In this document: one piece after another, positions 1 to 7,948 of the stretch | Layout: the number at the start of each line of letters is the position of its first letter | Numbering within the stretch: position 1 is the stretch's first letter | DNA from: Amphibacillus indicireducens | GTDB taxonomy: Bacteria > Bacillota > Bacilli > Bacillales > Amphibacillaceae | DNA: 64,000 bases | Assembly: GCF_039539605.1 (NCBI RefSeq) | Contig: NZ_BAABDL010000085.1 | Span: forward strand, 62,001 to 126,000 | Direction of reading: 5' to 3' | Made by a program: the position numbers and the translations under genes | The notes under the pieces: model-generated | The model's input: only the letters and a program-made list of their open reading frames with translations | Databases searched by the model: none | What the model was told of the DNA's origin: nothing

Positions 1-933
1 TGGGTTTCGGAGGGTGGAATTAAGGAAGACGGGCGTCCTATGGCATTGCGCCCAGAGCCGAAAAACAAATTAACGGTGGAGGAAAAACAAGAGATACTGA
101 AGATCGTCAAAAAGGAAGAATTTATAGATTTGCCTCCCACCCAAATTGTGCCAAAGCTAGCTGATCAACGTATTTATATTGCCTCTGAATCTAGCTTTTA
201 TAGGGTACTTCGTGAACATAAAATGCAGAATCATAGAGGGAGAAGTAAAAGACCTGAACGCAGACTACCAGAAAGCCATTTAGCAACAGCGCCAAACCAG
301 GTATGGACTTGGGATATTACATGGTTAAAAGGGCCAGTGAAAGGCATGTTTTACCGTCTTTATTTAATTATCGATATTTTTAGTAGAAAAATAGTAGGTT
401 GGGAGATTTGGGAAACAGAAGAAGCAAAACACGCTGAGGAGTTAATGAAAAAGACGATTATTAATGAGAAAATTCAGGGAGGACCACTCGTTTTACATTC
501 CGACAATGGCAGTCCCATGAAGGCAGCAACATTTCAGGTATTACTTGAAAAACTAGGGATTCAAAGCTCTTATTCAAGACCTAGAGTTAGTAATGATAAT
601 CCTTACTCTGAGGCCATGTTTCGGACTCTCAAATATAGGCCTGAATTCCCGTATAATGGATTTGAAACGCTTGAGGTTGCGCGAGAATGGGCATTAAAAT
701 TTGTAGATTGGTATAACTGTATCCATTTACACAGTGGCATCAATTTTGTGACACCAGAACAATGCCACACAGGTGCCCATATTGAAATACTGGAAAAACG
801 CAAAGAGGTTTATGAACTAGCAAAACAAAAGCATCCAGAACGTTGGACACGCTCAACTAGAGACTGGAGTGCACATGATTCAGTCGCTTTAAATCCAATG
901 AAGGACGAGTTAGAAATGAATGGAATAAAATAA
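1..933 (+). CDS. IS3-family transposase OrfB (copy 1, 5' end outside window)
   Basis: The reading frame is already open at base 1 (W-V-S-E-G-G-I-K...), matching the start of the other OrfB copy in this window, so the gene continues upstream and the ATG at 40 is internal. It is the catalytic rve/DDE integrase half of an IS3-type transposase. All three acidic motifs are visible: Asp in TWDITWL, Asp in HSDNGSP and Glu in YSEAMFRTLK, ending in the usual C-terminal region (IHLHSGINFVTPEQCH). This is the only OrfB in the window with a complete DDE triad. It probably needs fusion to OrfA by frameshifting, but its OrfA lies outside the window. Confidence 0.93.
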   Translation, partial: WVSEGGIKEDGRPMALRPEPKNKLTVEEKQEILKIVKKEEFIDLPPTQIVPKLADQRIYIASESSFYRVLREHKMQNHRGRSKRPERRLPESHLATAPNQVWTWDITWLKGPVKGMFYRLYLIIDIFSRKIVGWEIWETEEAKHAEELMKKTIINEKIQGGPLVLHSDNGSPMKAATFQVLLEKLGIQSSYSRPRVSNDNPYSEAMFRTLKYRPEFPYNGFETLEVAREWALKFVDWYNCIHLHSGINFVTPEQCHTGAHIEILEKRKEVYELAKQKHPERWTRSTRDWSAHDSVALNPMKDELEMNGIK

Positions 934-966
934 CCTCACTGCGACCAAGCTTGAACTCCCTTTACC

Positions 967-1011
967 CTTCTCATCAAAGAACAGAATGAAATTCTGTTCT
1001 TTGATGAGAAG
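967..1011. repeat. 21-bp perfect hairpin after transposase
   Basis: A perfect inverted repeat has arms 967-987 and 991-1011 and a 3-nt loop, 34 bp past the OrfB stop. The second OrfB 3' part has an equally placed hairpin of different sequence at 2744-2793. Both are followed by the 16-mer AAGCGAAGCGCGGTAG (around 1018-1033 and 2798-2813). The hairpin probably belongs to the 3' end of the IS, as terminator or end structure. Confidence 0.7.
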
Positions 1012-1095
1012 GCCACCAAGCGAAGCGCGGTAGTAGCTCTAAAACTATTACACTAGTAAATAAAGAAAATGCGACAACTATCTTGACAAACACCG

Positions 1096-1829
1096 TTACT
1101 CACTCGTGGCCTTGAAAAGGAACTCTGAATGCCCAACTTTTCTAATAGTCCTAGAAATGTCGTTGCTTTCATTGGACTTCCATTATCGGAATGTAAAACC
1201 AACGGTGCACCTTGAATTTTTTCGCTTAAGACTGATTTTTTTACTAAAGTTTCTGCATATTTCGCTTCCTCAGTTTCCCAGACTTCCCACCCGACTACTT
1301 TTCTACTAAATAAATCAAGAATCAAATAAAGCCGATAATATAAGCCTTTTACTGGTCCTCCTAACCATGTAATATCCCATGTCCATACTTGATTAGGAGA
1401 CGTCGCTAGATGGCTTTCTGGAATTCTTCGTTCCGATCTTTGGCTACGCCCACGGTGATTCTGCATTTTTTCCTCACGTAATACACGATAAAATGTTGAT
1501 TCTGAGGCAATATACGTACCTTGATCTGCAAGTTTTGGAACGATTTGAGTTGGTGGTAAGTCGACATATTCTTCTTTTTTAACGATAGTAATAATTTCAT
1601 CTTTTTCCTTTTGCGACAACTTGTTTTTCGGTGTAGGACGTTGAGATAACGGGCGTTGATCCACTTTCACGCCACCATCGGCCACCCACCTTTCATATGT
1701 TCGAACACTAATACTTAACTCCTGACAAGCTTTCGCCAATCGTGCACCATTTTTGTTTGCCTCTTGAATTAATTCCACAGCTAGTACGCGATTTGACGGG
1801 TCAATCATACGTCCTCGTCTTCCCCCCAA
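1096..1829 (-). pseudogene. IS3-family OrfB, N-terminal part (truncated)
   Basis: This frame encodes the HTH/linker and first catalytic part of OrfB (TWDITWL, HSDNGSP), then stops matching after SRPRVSN. The reading frame runs on to 1053 only by reading the right end of copy 1 backwards. The Glu of the DDE triad is lost, so the fragment cannot be an active transposase. Its 5' end overlaps orfA by 25 nt in the -1 frame (TTG at 1829), the normal IS3 arrangement. The missing C-terminal part is at 2393-2750 on the opposite strand. Confidence 0.88.
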
Positions 1830-2317
1830 ATCGCTTGGGCCTTTTTTCGCAAAAGAAGTAATGCTGCTGCTTCAGCGAGTGCCTTTTCTTTCTTTTGGAG
1901 ATCCCTTTCTAATTCTTTTGCACGATTTCTCTCATTCTTCAACTCTGAATTTAGTTGTTTTGTTTGATTAAAAGATTGACCGTTTGCCTGTAGGCAAACT
2001 TCTCTCCAAGCAATAATTTGTGCGCGATATAATCCTTTTTTACGGCAATATTCAGCAAGATCAAACTCATTCATAGAAAATGTCTCCATAACCACTAAAA
2101 ATTTATCCTGACTACACCATTTATCACTTGTTTGCCCGTTTCCTGGTGTAGGACTTCCAGCAATACGTGCATCCTTACGCCATTTATATAATGTTGCTTC
2201 TGGTATCCTTTCTTCCCGTGAAATAATCACAACTGATTCATTGTTTGGTGGCATCATACGTTTTATAATATTTGATTTTTGTTCAGTAGTATATTGTCTT
2301 CTTTTTCCTTTCGTCAT
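1805..2317 (-). CDS. IS3-family transposase OrfA
   Basis: The 170-residue protein has a helix-turn-helix region in its first half (TTEQKSNIIKRMM...PEATLYKWRKD) and a long leucine/charged coiled coil at about residues 115-160, used in IS3 transposases for DNA binding and multimerisation. It overlaps orfB by 25 nt. A clear -10 (TATAAT, minus strand, about 2345-2350) lies in the IS left end upstream. Intact in itself, its partner orfB is truncated here, so it could only act as a regulator or in trans with another copy. Confidence 0.9.
   Translation of the reverse strand: MTKGKRRQYTTEQKSNIIKRMMPPNNESVVIISREERIPEATLYKWRKDARIAGSPTPGNGQTSDKWCSQDKFLVVMETFSMNEFDLAEYCRKKGLYRAQIIAWREVCLQANGQSFNQTKQLNSELKNERNRAKELERDLQKKEKALAEAAALLLLRKKAQAIWGEDEDV
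1841..1847 (-). promoter_or_regulatory. Slippery heptamer for -1 frameshifting, orfA to orfB
   Basis: The minus strand reads A AAA AAG in the correct phase (codons cgA AAA AAG of OrfA), 11 nt before the region where orfB opens in the -1 frame. This is the canonical X XXY YYZ site used by many IS3-family elements to make the OrfAB fusion transposase. Confidence 0.75.
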
Positions 2318-2392
2318 AACAATCGACCTCCGTGTTGTTTGTTTTATTATAGCACGTTAGCCTTGTACGACATCTATCCTAACAGAGGGGGG

Positions 2393-2750
2393 TAATGACA
2401 ATCCATATTCGGAGGCGATGTTTCGTACGCTTAAATATCGACCAAATTATCCGCACAAAGGTTTTGCGACATTAGAAGAAGCACGTCAATGGTCGGGAGA
2501 ATTTGTCCATTGGTATAATGAGATTCATTTACATAGTGGACTGAAATTTGTGACACCAGTTCAGTGTCACACTGGAAGCCATATAGAGGTGTTGAAAAAA
2601 CGCGAAAAGGTGTATCAAGAGGCGAAAGAAAGACATCCAGAGCGTTGGGCAAGTAATACAAGGAATTGGACACCTCATGATCAAGTAGCACTTAATCCCA
2701 TGCGTGTCGAAGGGAAAATCATGTATGTAGATAAACGATTAAACTATTGA
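2393..2750 (+). pseudogene. IS3-family OrfB, C-terminal part (truncated)
   Basis: The frame reads N-D-N-P-Y-S-E-A-M-F-R-T-L-K and continues to the normal OrfB C terminus, aligning with residues from the third catalytic motif of copy 1 to its end. It starts directly after the IS left end (run of G at 2387-2392) with no start codon or ribosome site of its own; the ATG at 2418 is an internal Met. It is the other half of the OrfB broken at 1096. Confidence 0.9.
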
Positions 2751-2793
2751 TTTGAAGTGAAAGAATGCCCTTCCTTTCACTTCAAATCAATAG
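2744..2793. repeat. 20-bp hairpin at IS 3' end
   Basis: A perfect inverted repeat has arms 2744-2763 and 2774-2793 and a 10-nt loop. It overlaps the OrfB stop codon and is followed by the same 16-mer found after the hairpin at 967-1011. Confidence 0.7.
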
Positions 2794-2904
2794 CAAGCAA
2801 GCGAAGCGCGGTAGCTTAGTATGAACAAAGCTTAATAGTAGAGTGAAATGGAATTTGTCGAATATAAAAGCAGCTAAATGCGACAACTATGTTGACAAAC
2901 ACCG

Positions 2905-3217
2905 GTTACCGTATGCATTATATAGTGATGAAACCCTGATTGGTTTTGCAATGATAGGGGCATATAATGCTGAAGAAAAGTATATTTGGTTAGATCGATT
3001 TATGATTGATGAGATATTCCAAGGAAAAGGACATAGTAAACCACTTTTAAATAAGTTACTAATGATGATTAAGGAAAAATGGAATCCAGATATTATTGTA
3101 TTAAGCATTGATCCAACAAATGAAAAGGCACTATATTTATACGAAAAAATTGGCTTTCGTATCAATGGAATGATTGATCCAAACAATGGCGAAAAGCTTA
3201 TGGAATATAAAGCTTAA
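2905..3217 (+). pseudogene. GNAT acetyltransferase, 5' end removed by IS
   Basis: From LPYALYSDETLIGFAMIG onward the protein is a typical GNAT domain with the acetyl-CoA loop (FQGKGHSKPLL) and the C-terminal NEKALYLYEKIGF motif, resembling BltD/diamine N-acetyltransferases. Such proteins are about 150 residues; only about the last 104 are native here. The residues before this point are translated from the IS right end. The gene was evidently split by the IS, and its first third would lie beyond the composite element, outside the window. Confidence 0.8.
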
Positions 3218-3273
3218 ATAAAATAATTTTCAGTTTTATATCGCATTATTGATGAATGATTAGAGGTTTTTCA

Positions 3274-3302
3274 TTGAATACAAGAACAATTGTTTGTATA
3301 AT
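3274..3302 (+). promoter_or_regulatory. Sigma-A type promoter
   Basis: TTGAAT (3274-3279) and TATAAT (3297-3302) are separated by 17 nt, 32 nt upstream of a strong ribosome site and the ATG at 3335. It would drive the LAGLIDADG/RHH gene pair. Confidence 0.65.
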
Positions 3303-3334
3303 GAGAGAAAGTATACAAATGAAAGGAGAAAAAA

Positions 3335-4147
3335 ATGCCTAGAATTCCGGGAATTACAGACGAAGATATCATTCAGATGTATAAAAGTGGTATGCCTTTT
3401 TAAAAAATGGTTTCACGTATCGGTATATCTGATCGCGCTATTCGTAATGTAATGTATAAACATGGAGTTAAAATGAACAGGGAACAATCTTCAGGGCAAC
3501 CCAGAAAGCATAAAATTAATGAAAATTTCTTTAAAACATGGTCACATGAAATGGCATGGATTTTGGGATTATTTATAACAGATGGTTGTGTAAATAAGAG
3601 TATATCCAGGGTTTCACTAACCCAAAAAAATCAAACAATACTTCACCTAGTAGCTAAATATATGATTGCAGATTACATTTTAATGAAAAGCTACAAAACG
3701 AGAACTACAGCAACACTAAATATTAACTCAAAAGAAATTAAATATGATTTGATGAATTTAGGGGTATTGCCTAATAAATCATTAACCGTACAATTCCCTA
3801 GTGTACCTGATGAGTTCCTTTCTTCTTTTATTAGAGGAGTTGTTGACGGTGATGGATGGGTTCAAAAGAAAGGGTATGTGATGAATGTTACTACGGCAAG
3901 CCGAGCTTTTGCTGAAGGACTTTTATTCGTTTTTCAAACATGGAAACTACGCAGCGAAATAACAGAGGAAGTGACTCGAGCTGGAAATCCAATTTTCCGA
4001 GTTTGGGTTAAAGGAAAAACGGTTCTTCCTCAACTAGCAGATATTATTTATAATGATGCGATAGAACATTATGATTCCTATAAGGAAGATAACTTAAGGA
4101 TACATTCGAAAATACAAAATAAAGGAGTCAGAATATGTGGATACTAG
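3335..4147 (+). pseudogene. HTH-LAGLIDADG homing endonuclease-like gene with in-frame stop
   Basis: A strong ribosome site (AAAGGAG) precedes ATG 3335. The frame encodes MPRIPGITDEDIIQMYKSGMPF, then TAA at 3401-3403, and continues in the same frame from ATG 3407 for 246 codons. The part before and after the stop together make one helix-turn-helix (DEDIIQMYKSG...SDRAIRNVMYKHGVK). It is followed by two LAGLIDADG motifs, WILGLFITDG and FIRGVVDGDGW, each with its acidic residue. One base change (for example CAA, AAA or GAA to TAA) explains the stop. Restart at 3407 would give a protein without the first half of the HTH. The gene overlaps the next one by 13 nt. Such genes are mobile, often free-standing endonucleases. 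Confidence 0.72.
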
Positions 4148-4512
4148 TAAACGGAAAACTAATTCATACTACTGATAAATCAAGAGTAAAATTTAGAACA
4201 AATGTGAGCAAATCGATTATTGATCAATTAAATATAATGGCTGCTCAACATGACACACATGTAAATTATTTATTAGAATCTGGATTACGAGTTGTTTTAG
4301 CACAAGGAGTTATCCAGTTTGATAAAAAGTCTCGTCCAAAAGATCGTATTCAATATAAAACAACATATGATGAAGAGTTGTTAGTTGAGGTGAAGGCTTT
4401 TGCAAAAGAACACAAATTAAGTGTCAATGATGTGTTAGAATATAGTGTTAATTTTATTGATTTTAACTCACTTAAGAAGAAAAGCAATAAACATCGTATT
4501 GAAAAGCTTTAA
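4135..4512 (+). CDS. Tandem ribbon-helix-helix-like protein
   Basis: The 125-residue protein has two similar segments. Residues about 20-55 read VKFRTNVSKSIIDQLNIMAA and on, and residues about 75-110 read IQYKTTYDEELLVEVKAFAK and on. Each is a beta strand plus two helices, as in ribbon-helix-helix DNA-binding domains. Homologues in Bacillaceae are often labelled rRNA methyltransferase, but no SAM-binding motif is visible. AAAGGAG at 4121 fixes the start, and the 13-nt overlap with the LAGLIDADG gene implies co-expression. A DNA-binding role is inferred from fold appearance only. Confidence 0.6.
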   Translation: MWILVNGKLIHTTDKSRVKFRTNVSKSIIDQLNIMAAQHDTHVNYLLESGLRVVLAQGVIQFDKKSRPKDRIQYKTTYDEELLVEVKAFAKEHKLSVNDVLEYSVNFIDFNSLKKKSNKHRIEKL

Positions 4513-4816
4513 TTCTTCTTTTCTCATATAACGCCCCGAACATAATATATATTATCTGAAGTTGTGTGTAAATAGTGACTTAATTATATTAAATTGTGAG
4601 TGTCAGCTAATTCCTGAATATTCACAGCTTTTATTAATCAAATCTATCTGCACCTTCATTATAGCTGCTATTTTTACGCAATTAGATGAACAACTGCCCA
4701 TAAAATTAATCTAATTAGCTTAAAATGCTCGCTAGAAACTCTGATATTTTCACTTATACGTGATCATCATTATATTTGCTATGCAAAACTCTCATTTAAA
4801 TGGCGAACCGATTTAA
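4513..4816. other. AT-rich intergenic stretch, nothing recognised
   Basis: About 300 bp between the RHH gene and the GH43 terminator. No open frame, RNA or repeat is recognised on either strand. It could contain decayed sequence from the accessory segment. Confidence 0.5.
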
Positions 4817-4854
4817 AAAATCCTTACTCACTTGAATTGTTGAGTAAGGATTTT
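4817..4854 (-). terminator. Rho-independent terminator after GH43 gene
   Basis: Arms 4817-4830 and 4841-4854 form a 14-bp perfect stem with a 10-nt loop. On the minus strand it is followed by a T-rich run. It sits 10 bp past the glycosidase stop. Confidence 0.85.
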
Positions 4855-4864
4855 AATATTGGTA

Positions 4865-6274
4865 TTAAGCTAAAGTAAATGAAGCTAAACTTGGTCTACC
4901 ATGACCTCTATACGTGATATAAATTGAGTGAATGCCATTTGGAATATTAATATCAGATTCCACTTCAGTCCAGATATTTTTATTACTTACTGGGAATGTT
5001 GCAAGTGCTTCGCCATCCCATGATGTCTTCACCTCAAAATGACCATTGCCATAGCCCCGATATTTGATGCTGAACTTTGTTACATCTTGAATGTCAAAAT
5101 ACTTAAATCCTGCCGTTGAAGAATCAGTCATATTTCGAATGTATCCAATCTCTTCATCGCCATCTTTACCCTCTTGTGTAATGATTGGGAATTGTGTGTC
5201 CATTCCTAAATCACCAGAATAAGCTTGTCCATCTTTATGAAATAAGTGGCAAGCAATATAAGTTGGATACTCTCCCCGTCCCTCTAACGGTCCGCCGTTA
5301 GATCCACAAGATGTGATCTCTACCTGTGGAATTGATCCATCTTCTAAAACTTTAATTGGCTCCATACATGCTTGACGACTAAAGTTTTGTCCATTTGAAT
5401 GTCTGTGGTAGAAAATATACCAATTTCCTTCAATTTCAACAATACTACCGTGGTTATTTCCGCCATAAGCCATTGGTTTATTAGCAGGTTTATACGTATC
5501 AATGTGCATATCATTATTACTTACAATCACACCTTGGAACTCATATCCTTTTGTTGGGTGCTTGCTTGTCGCATAGCAAAGTTCATGGAAAACAGTTGAA
5601 GAATAGATAATGTAATACGTATCGCCAATTTTTCTTGGTGATGGCGCCTCAAAAAACTCATGTCCTTCAAAACCACTGCCTTTAGCGTATGGTTCACTTG
5701 GTAATACTGTCACTGTTTCTTCTACAATCGTAATCATATCAGGTCCAAGGACTGTTGCCATCGCACCTGTACGTGACTTATCGCCAACTGCACAAAAACC
5801 TGTTAATAAGAGTGTTTTGTCACCCTCAGTTAATACGCCTGGATCAAACTGTGGCTCATCTCCTGGTCTCTCTCCTAGACGATTTCCCTCTTTATCTTGG
5901 ACATAGCCATAGAACTCAAACTTACCAGCTGGTGAATCAGAAACCGCTACTGAAACAAGTGGAGTTTTATCTAAATTATAATATAGGTAATAACGTCCAT
6001 CTGGCCCTACTGTCACATCAGGTGCATAAAGACACATGCTTCCGTCAGGATTGATCGGATCATCCGTCTTTTTATAAATCACACCTTCATAACGCCAGTC
6101 AGTTAAATCGTCAACTGGTGCTGACCATGTCACGTAGTCATTAAGACAATAAACTTCGCCGTTGAATTTGTCATGAGATCCATAAATATAAACACGACCA
6201 TCAAATACGTAAGGTTCTGCATCTGGAATGTACTCCCATGATGGCAGATAAGGGTTAAATCCTTGCTTTTTCAT
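4865..6274 (-). CDS. Glycoside hydrolase family 43, intracellular
   Basis: The 469-residue protein has a five-bladed propeller-type GH43 domain (about residues 10-330) followed by a C-terminal beta-sandwich-like domain (about 345-469). The GH43 acid triad is visible: Asp18 in IPDAEP, Asp86 in YAPDV and Glu209 in FFEAPS; NNHGSI carries the usual conserved His. There is no signal peptide, so it should act in the cytoplasm on imported oligosaccharides. Family members are beta-xylosidases, arabinofuranosidases or galactosidases, and the exact specificity cannot be read here. ATG 6274 is preferred to TTG 6277. No sugar transporter or regulator lies nearby, so it looks like a single-gene unit under catabolite control. 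Confidence 0.85.
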   Translation of the reverse strand: MKKQGFNPYLPSWEYIPDAEPYVFDGRVYIYGSHDKFNGEVYCLNDYVTWSAPVDDLTDWRYEGVIYKKTDDPINPDGSMCLYAPDVTVGPDGRYYLYYNLDKTPLVSVAVSDSPAGKFEFYGYVQDKEGNRLGERPGDEPQFDPGVLTEGDKTLLLTGFCAVGDKSRTGAMATVLGPDMITIVEETVTVLPSEPYAKGSGFEGHEFFEAPSPRKIGDTYYIIYSSTVFHELCYATSKHPTKGYEFQGVIVSNNDMHIDTYKPANKPMAYGGNNHGSIVEIEGNWYIFYHRHSNGQNFSRQACMEPIKVLEDGSIPQVEITSCGSNGGPLEGRGEYPTYIACHLFHKDGQAYSGDLGMDTQFPIITQEGKDGDEEIGYIRNMTDSSTAGFKYFDIQDVTKFSIKYRGYGNGHFEVKTSWDGEALATFPVSNKNIWTEVESDINIPNGIHSIYITYRGHGRPSLASFTLA

Positions 6275-6360
6275 CAATAAACACCACCATTTATAATTTT
6301 AGGGTAAAGCTCTTAAAACTTTAAGTAAATAACGCATTTTTAGAAATTTCCTATACTAGC

Positions 6361-6390
6361 ATTGTAATTCTAAAACGCTTACATAAACAA
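6361..6390 (-). promoter_or_regulatory. Promoter with overlapping CcpA (cre) site for GH43
   Basis: On the minus strand TTGTTT (6385-6390) and TACAAT (6361-6366) are 18 nt apart. The spacer contains TGTAAGCGTTTTAG (6370-6383), which matches the cre consensus TGWAARCGYTWNCW at about 12 of 14 positions. A cre between -35 and -10 is typical of CcpA repression by preferred sugars. Confidence 0.5.
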
Positions 6391-6529
6391 GACATTTTCG
6401 ATATAACAATAGACATTTTTCATCGATGAATGGTGTGAAATTATTACTAATATTTAATCAATAATTTAGCCCTCATGTATTGGATTGTACAGATAAATTA
6501 GCTGATCCTTTTTAGATTTATCCAGTATT

Positions 6530-7030
6530 CTACTTAATTAAATATTGATAAACATAATCGTCCATATAATAACTATTACCAATATCGATTTTCTCTTGAT
6601 CGATTTTAATCATGCCAAGTTTCTCATATGCTCGAATTGCAACCGCATTATTTTTATTAACATTAAGTACAATTGTAGAGTAATCTAACTGCTTTGCTTG
6701 ATTTTTAATGAATTCAAACATTTCCTTAGCAATCCCCTTACCTCGATGGTTCTTTTTTAGATAAAACTTACTCAAATAGAGATCATTTTCTCTTGGATAA
6801 TAACCGACAAACCCAACTTTTTCATCAACTTCGTCACAGACAAAATAGTAGTGATAATTTTGCTCAAATTGCTTAGTTAGCGCATCAACTGATTGAAATT
6901 TCTTGATCATATAATCATTCTGTCTTGCTCCGATAATTGGATCATAATGTTCTTTTAAAATAGTAGTTGCTAAATTCGATAGTTCTTGTATTGCAGGTTT
7001 ATTTTGTTTCATTATTTCTATGAACTTCAA
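6530..7030 (-). CDS. GNAT acetyltransferase (PaiA-like)
   Basis: The 166-residue protein has a central beta sheet with the acetyl-CoA binding loop NHRGKGIAKEMFEFI (about residues 94-108) and the C-terminal NNAVAIRAYEKLGM motif of GNAT enzymes. The N-terminal ILKEHYDPIIGARQNDYMI resembles PaiA-type polyamine acetyltransferases. The start is TTG at 7030 with a G-rich ribosome site 8 nt before; ATG 7012 is the alternative. It lies 12 bp after the VOC gene and is likely co-transcribed with it. The acceptor substrate is unknown. Confidence 0.8.
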   Translation of the reverse strand: MKFIEIMKQNKPAIQELSNLATTILKEHYDPIIGARQNDYMIKKFQSVDALTKQFEQNYHYYFVCDEVDEKVGFVGYYPRENDLYLSKFYLKKNHRGKGIAKEMFEFIKNQAKQLDYSTIVLNVNKNNAVAIRAYEKLGMIKIDQEKIDIGNSYYMDDYVYQYLIK

Positions 7031-7042
7031 TAAAATAGCCCC

Positions 7043-7432
7043 CTATTCTTTTTCTAATAACTCAATTCGATTTCCAAATGGATCATCAATAAAAATCCTC
7101 TTGACTCCTGGCAAATCATTATCGAGTTGATAAATAACTTTTTTGTCGGTTAAATGTTGTTTTAGTGCTTCAATATCACTTACTTCAAATGCTGGATGCG
7201 CTTTTTTGGCTGGCAAAAATGGCTCTTCAATCCCAATATGAAGTTGTTGATTGCCAAGTTCAAACCAGACACCACCTCGCTTTTTTAACATTGGTGGTTT
7301 TTCTATTTCTTTCAGGCCTAAAACATCGGCGTAAAATGTTCTTGCGAGATTTTCAGATCCTCTCGGTGCAGCTAATAAAACATGATCAATTTGTAATAAT
7401 GAAAAATTCAAATTCAATACCCCATTCTTCAT
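7043..7432 (-). CDS. Glyoxalase/VOC superfamily protein
   Basis: The 129-residue protein shows the paired beta-alpha-beta-beta-beta modules of the vicinal oxygen chelate fold. The first runs from LLQIDHVLLAAPRGSENLARTFY. The second ends in IFIDDPFGNRIELLEKE, with the conserved DPFGNRIEL and terminal metal-ligand Glu. The protein could be a lyase, a dioxygenase-like enzyme or a resistance protein; no close subfamily is recognised. The exact start is uncertain because the ribosome site is weak. Confidence 0.75.
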   Translation of the reverse strand: MKNGVLNLNFSLLQIDHVLLAAPRGSENLARTFYADVLGLKEIEKPPMLKKRGGVWFELGNQQLHIGIEEPFLPAKKAHPAFEVSDIEALKQHLTDKKVIYQLDNDLPGVKRIFIDDPFGNRIELLEKE

Positions 7433-7442
7433 TTAATTAACT

Positions 7443-7752
7443 TCAATCTTCAAAAAGACGATCGATGGCATCAATGTTGATTTTACTTTCTTTAGCGGTG
7501 TAAAAAAAGCCTCGGTATCTGATCGTGTCATCACCATTAATCATTAAATAGAGCTCGACTTTGTTATTTTTATTATAAATTGTAAACTTGTAGCCGTAAC
7601 CAAGATGAAATAAACTCGGCTTACTATTTTGGGAAGTAATTCCATTTAAATTGAGACAATTTGCTCTACCTCTGTTTGATCAGTAATTATTAAAGCTTCA
7701 CCAGTATTACCGCTGAACAATTCAAGCTTGCTGACGTCTTCCAGCTTACATT
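7443..7752 (-). pseudogene. Frameshifted remnant of a small (lipo)protein gene
   Basis: Two minus-strand frames are consecutive parts of one protein: LEDVSKLELFSGNTGEALII and on to a stop at about 7650, and then NLNGITSQNSKPSLFHLGYG through KVELYLMINGDDTIRYRGFF to IDAIDRLFED and TGA at 7443-7445. The content resembles the C-terminal domain of small Bacillus secreted or lipoproteins (DUF5301-like, a tentative assignment). There is no start codon or signal sequence upstream; a TAA precedes the first frame. Confidence 0.55.
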
Positions 7753-7891
7753 AACAAGATTACGTAGAGTATATGTAAGTGCAAAAAATGATGATCAATT
7801 TCACGATGTTAACTTTCTATATGTTTACATTCTACCTCAAAAAATTAAAAAAAGAAGTCATAATTTTGACTAATTTCAATCTAGAATTAGA
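7753..7891. other. Intergenic, nothing recognised
   Basis: AT-rich sequence between the remnant above and the trhP2 terminator, with no frame or motif. Confidence 0.4.
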
Positions 7892-7939
7892 AAAAGACAG
7901 TGAATTTGTTAGCTAAACCAAGCAAATTCACTGTCTTTT
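7892..7939 (-). terminator. Terminator after trhP2
   Basis: A perfect 17-bp stem (7892-7908 with 7923-7939) with T-rich sequence on the minus strand, 9 bp past the trhP2 stop. Confidence 0.85.
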
Positions 7940-7948
7940 ATTAAAATA

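Larger units (their letters stand above)
1..2904. mobile_element. Nested, rearranged IS3-family insertion sequences
   Basis: Two right ends with the same sequence (ending TTGACAAACACCG) lie at about 1073-1095 and 2881-2904, and one left end (TGTTAGGATAGATGTCGTAC on the minus strand) at about 2366-2392. OrfB of the host copy is split at the same codon (after SRPRVSN). Its N-terminal part with OrfA lies on the minus strand at 1096-2317 and its C-terminal part on the plus strand at 2393-2750. GTAA occurs at both breakpoints (1096-1099 reversed, 2392-2395), as expected for a target duplication. The layout fits insertion of one copy into another in opposite orientation, followed by recombination between the inverted 5' halves. 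The left end of the composite is outside the window. Confidence 0.8.

Noticed and set aside
2843..3217. Full-length acetyltransferase starting at 2843
   Set aside because: Its first 20 or so residues are translated from the IS right end and do not belong to the family.
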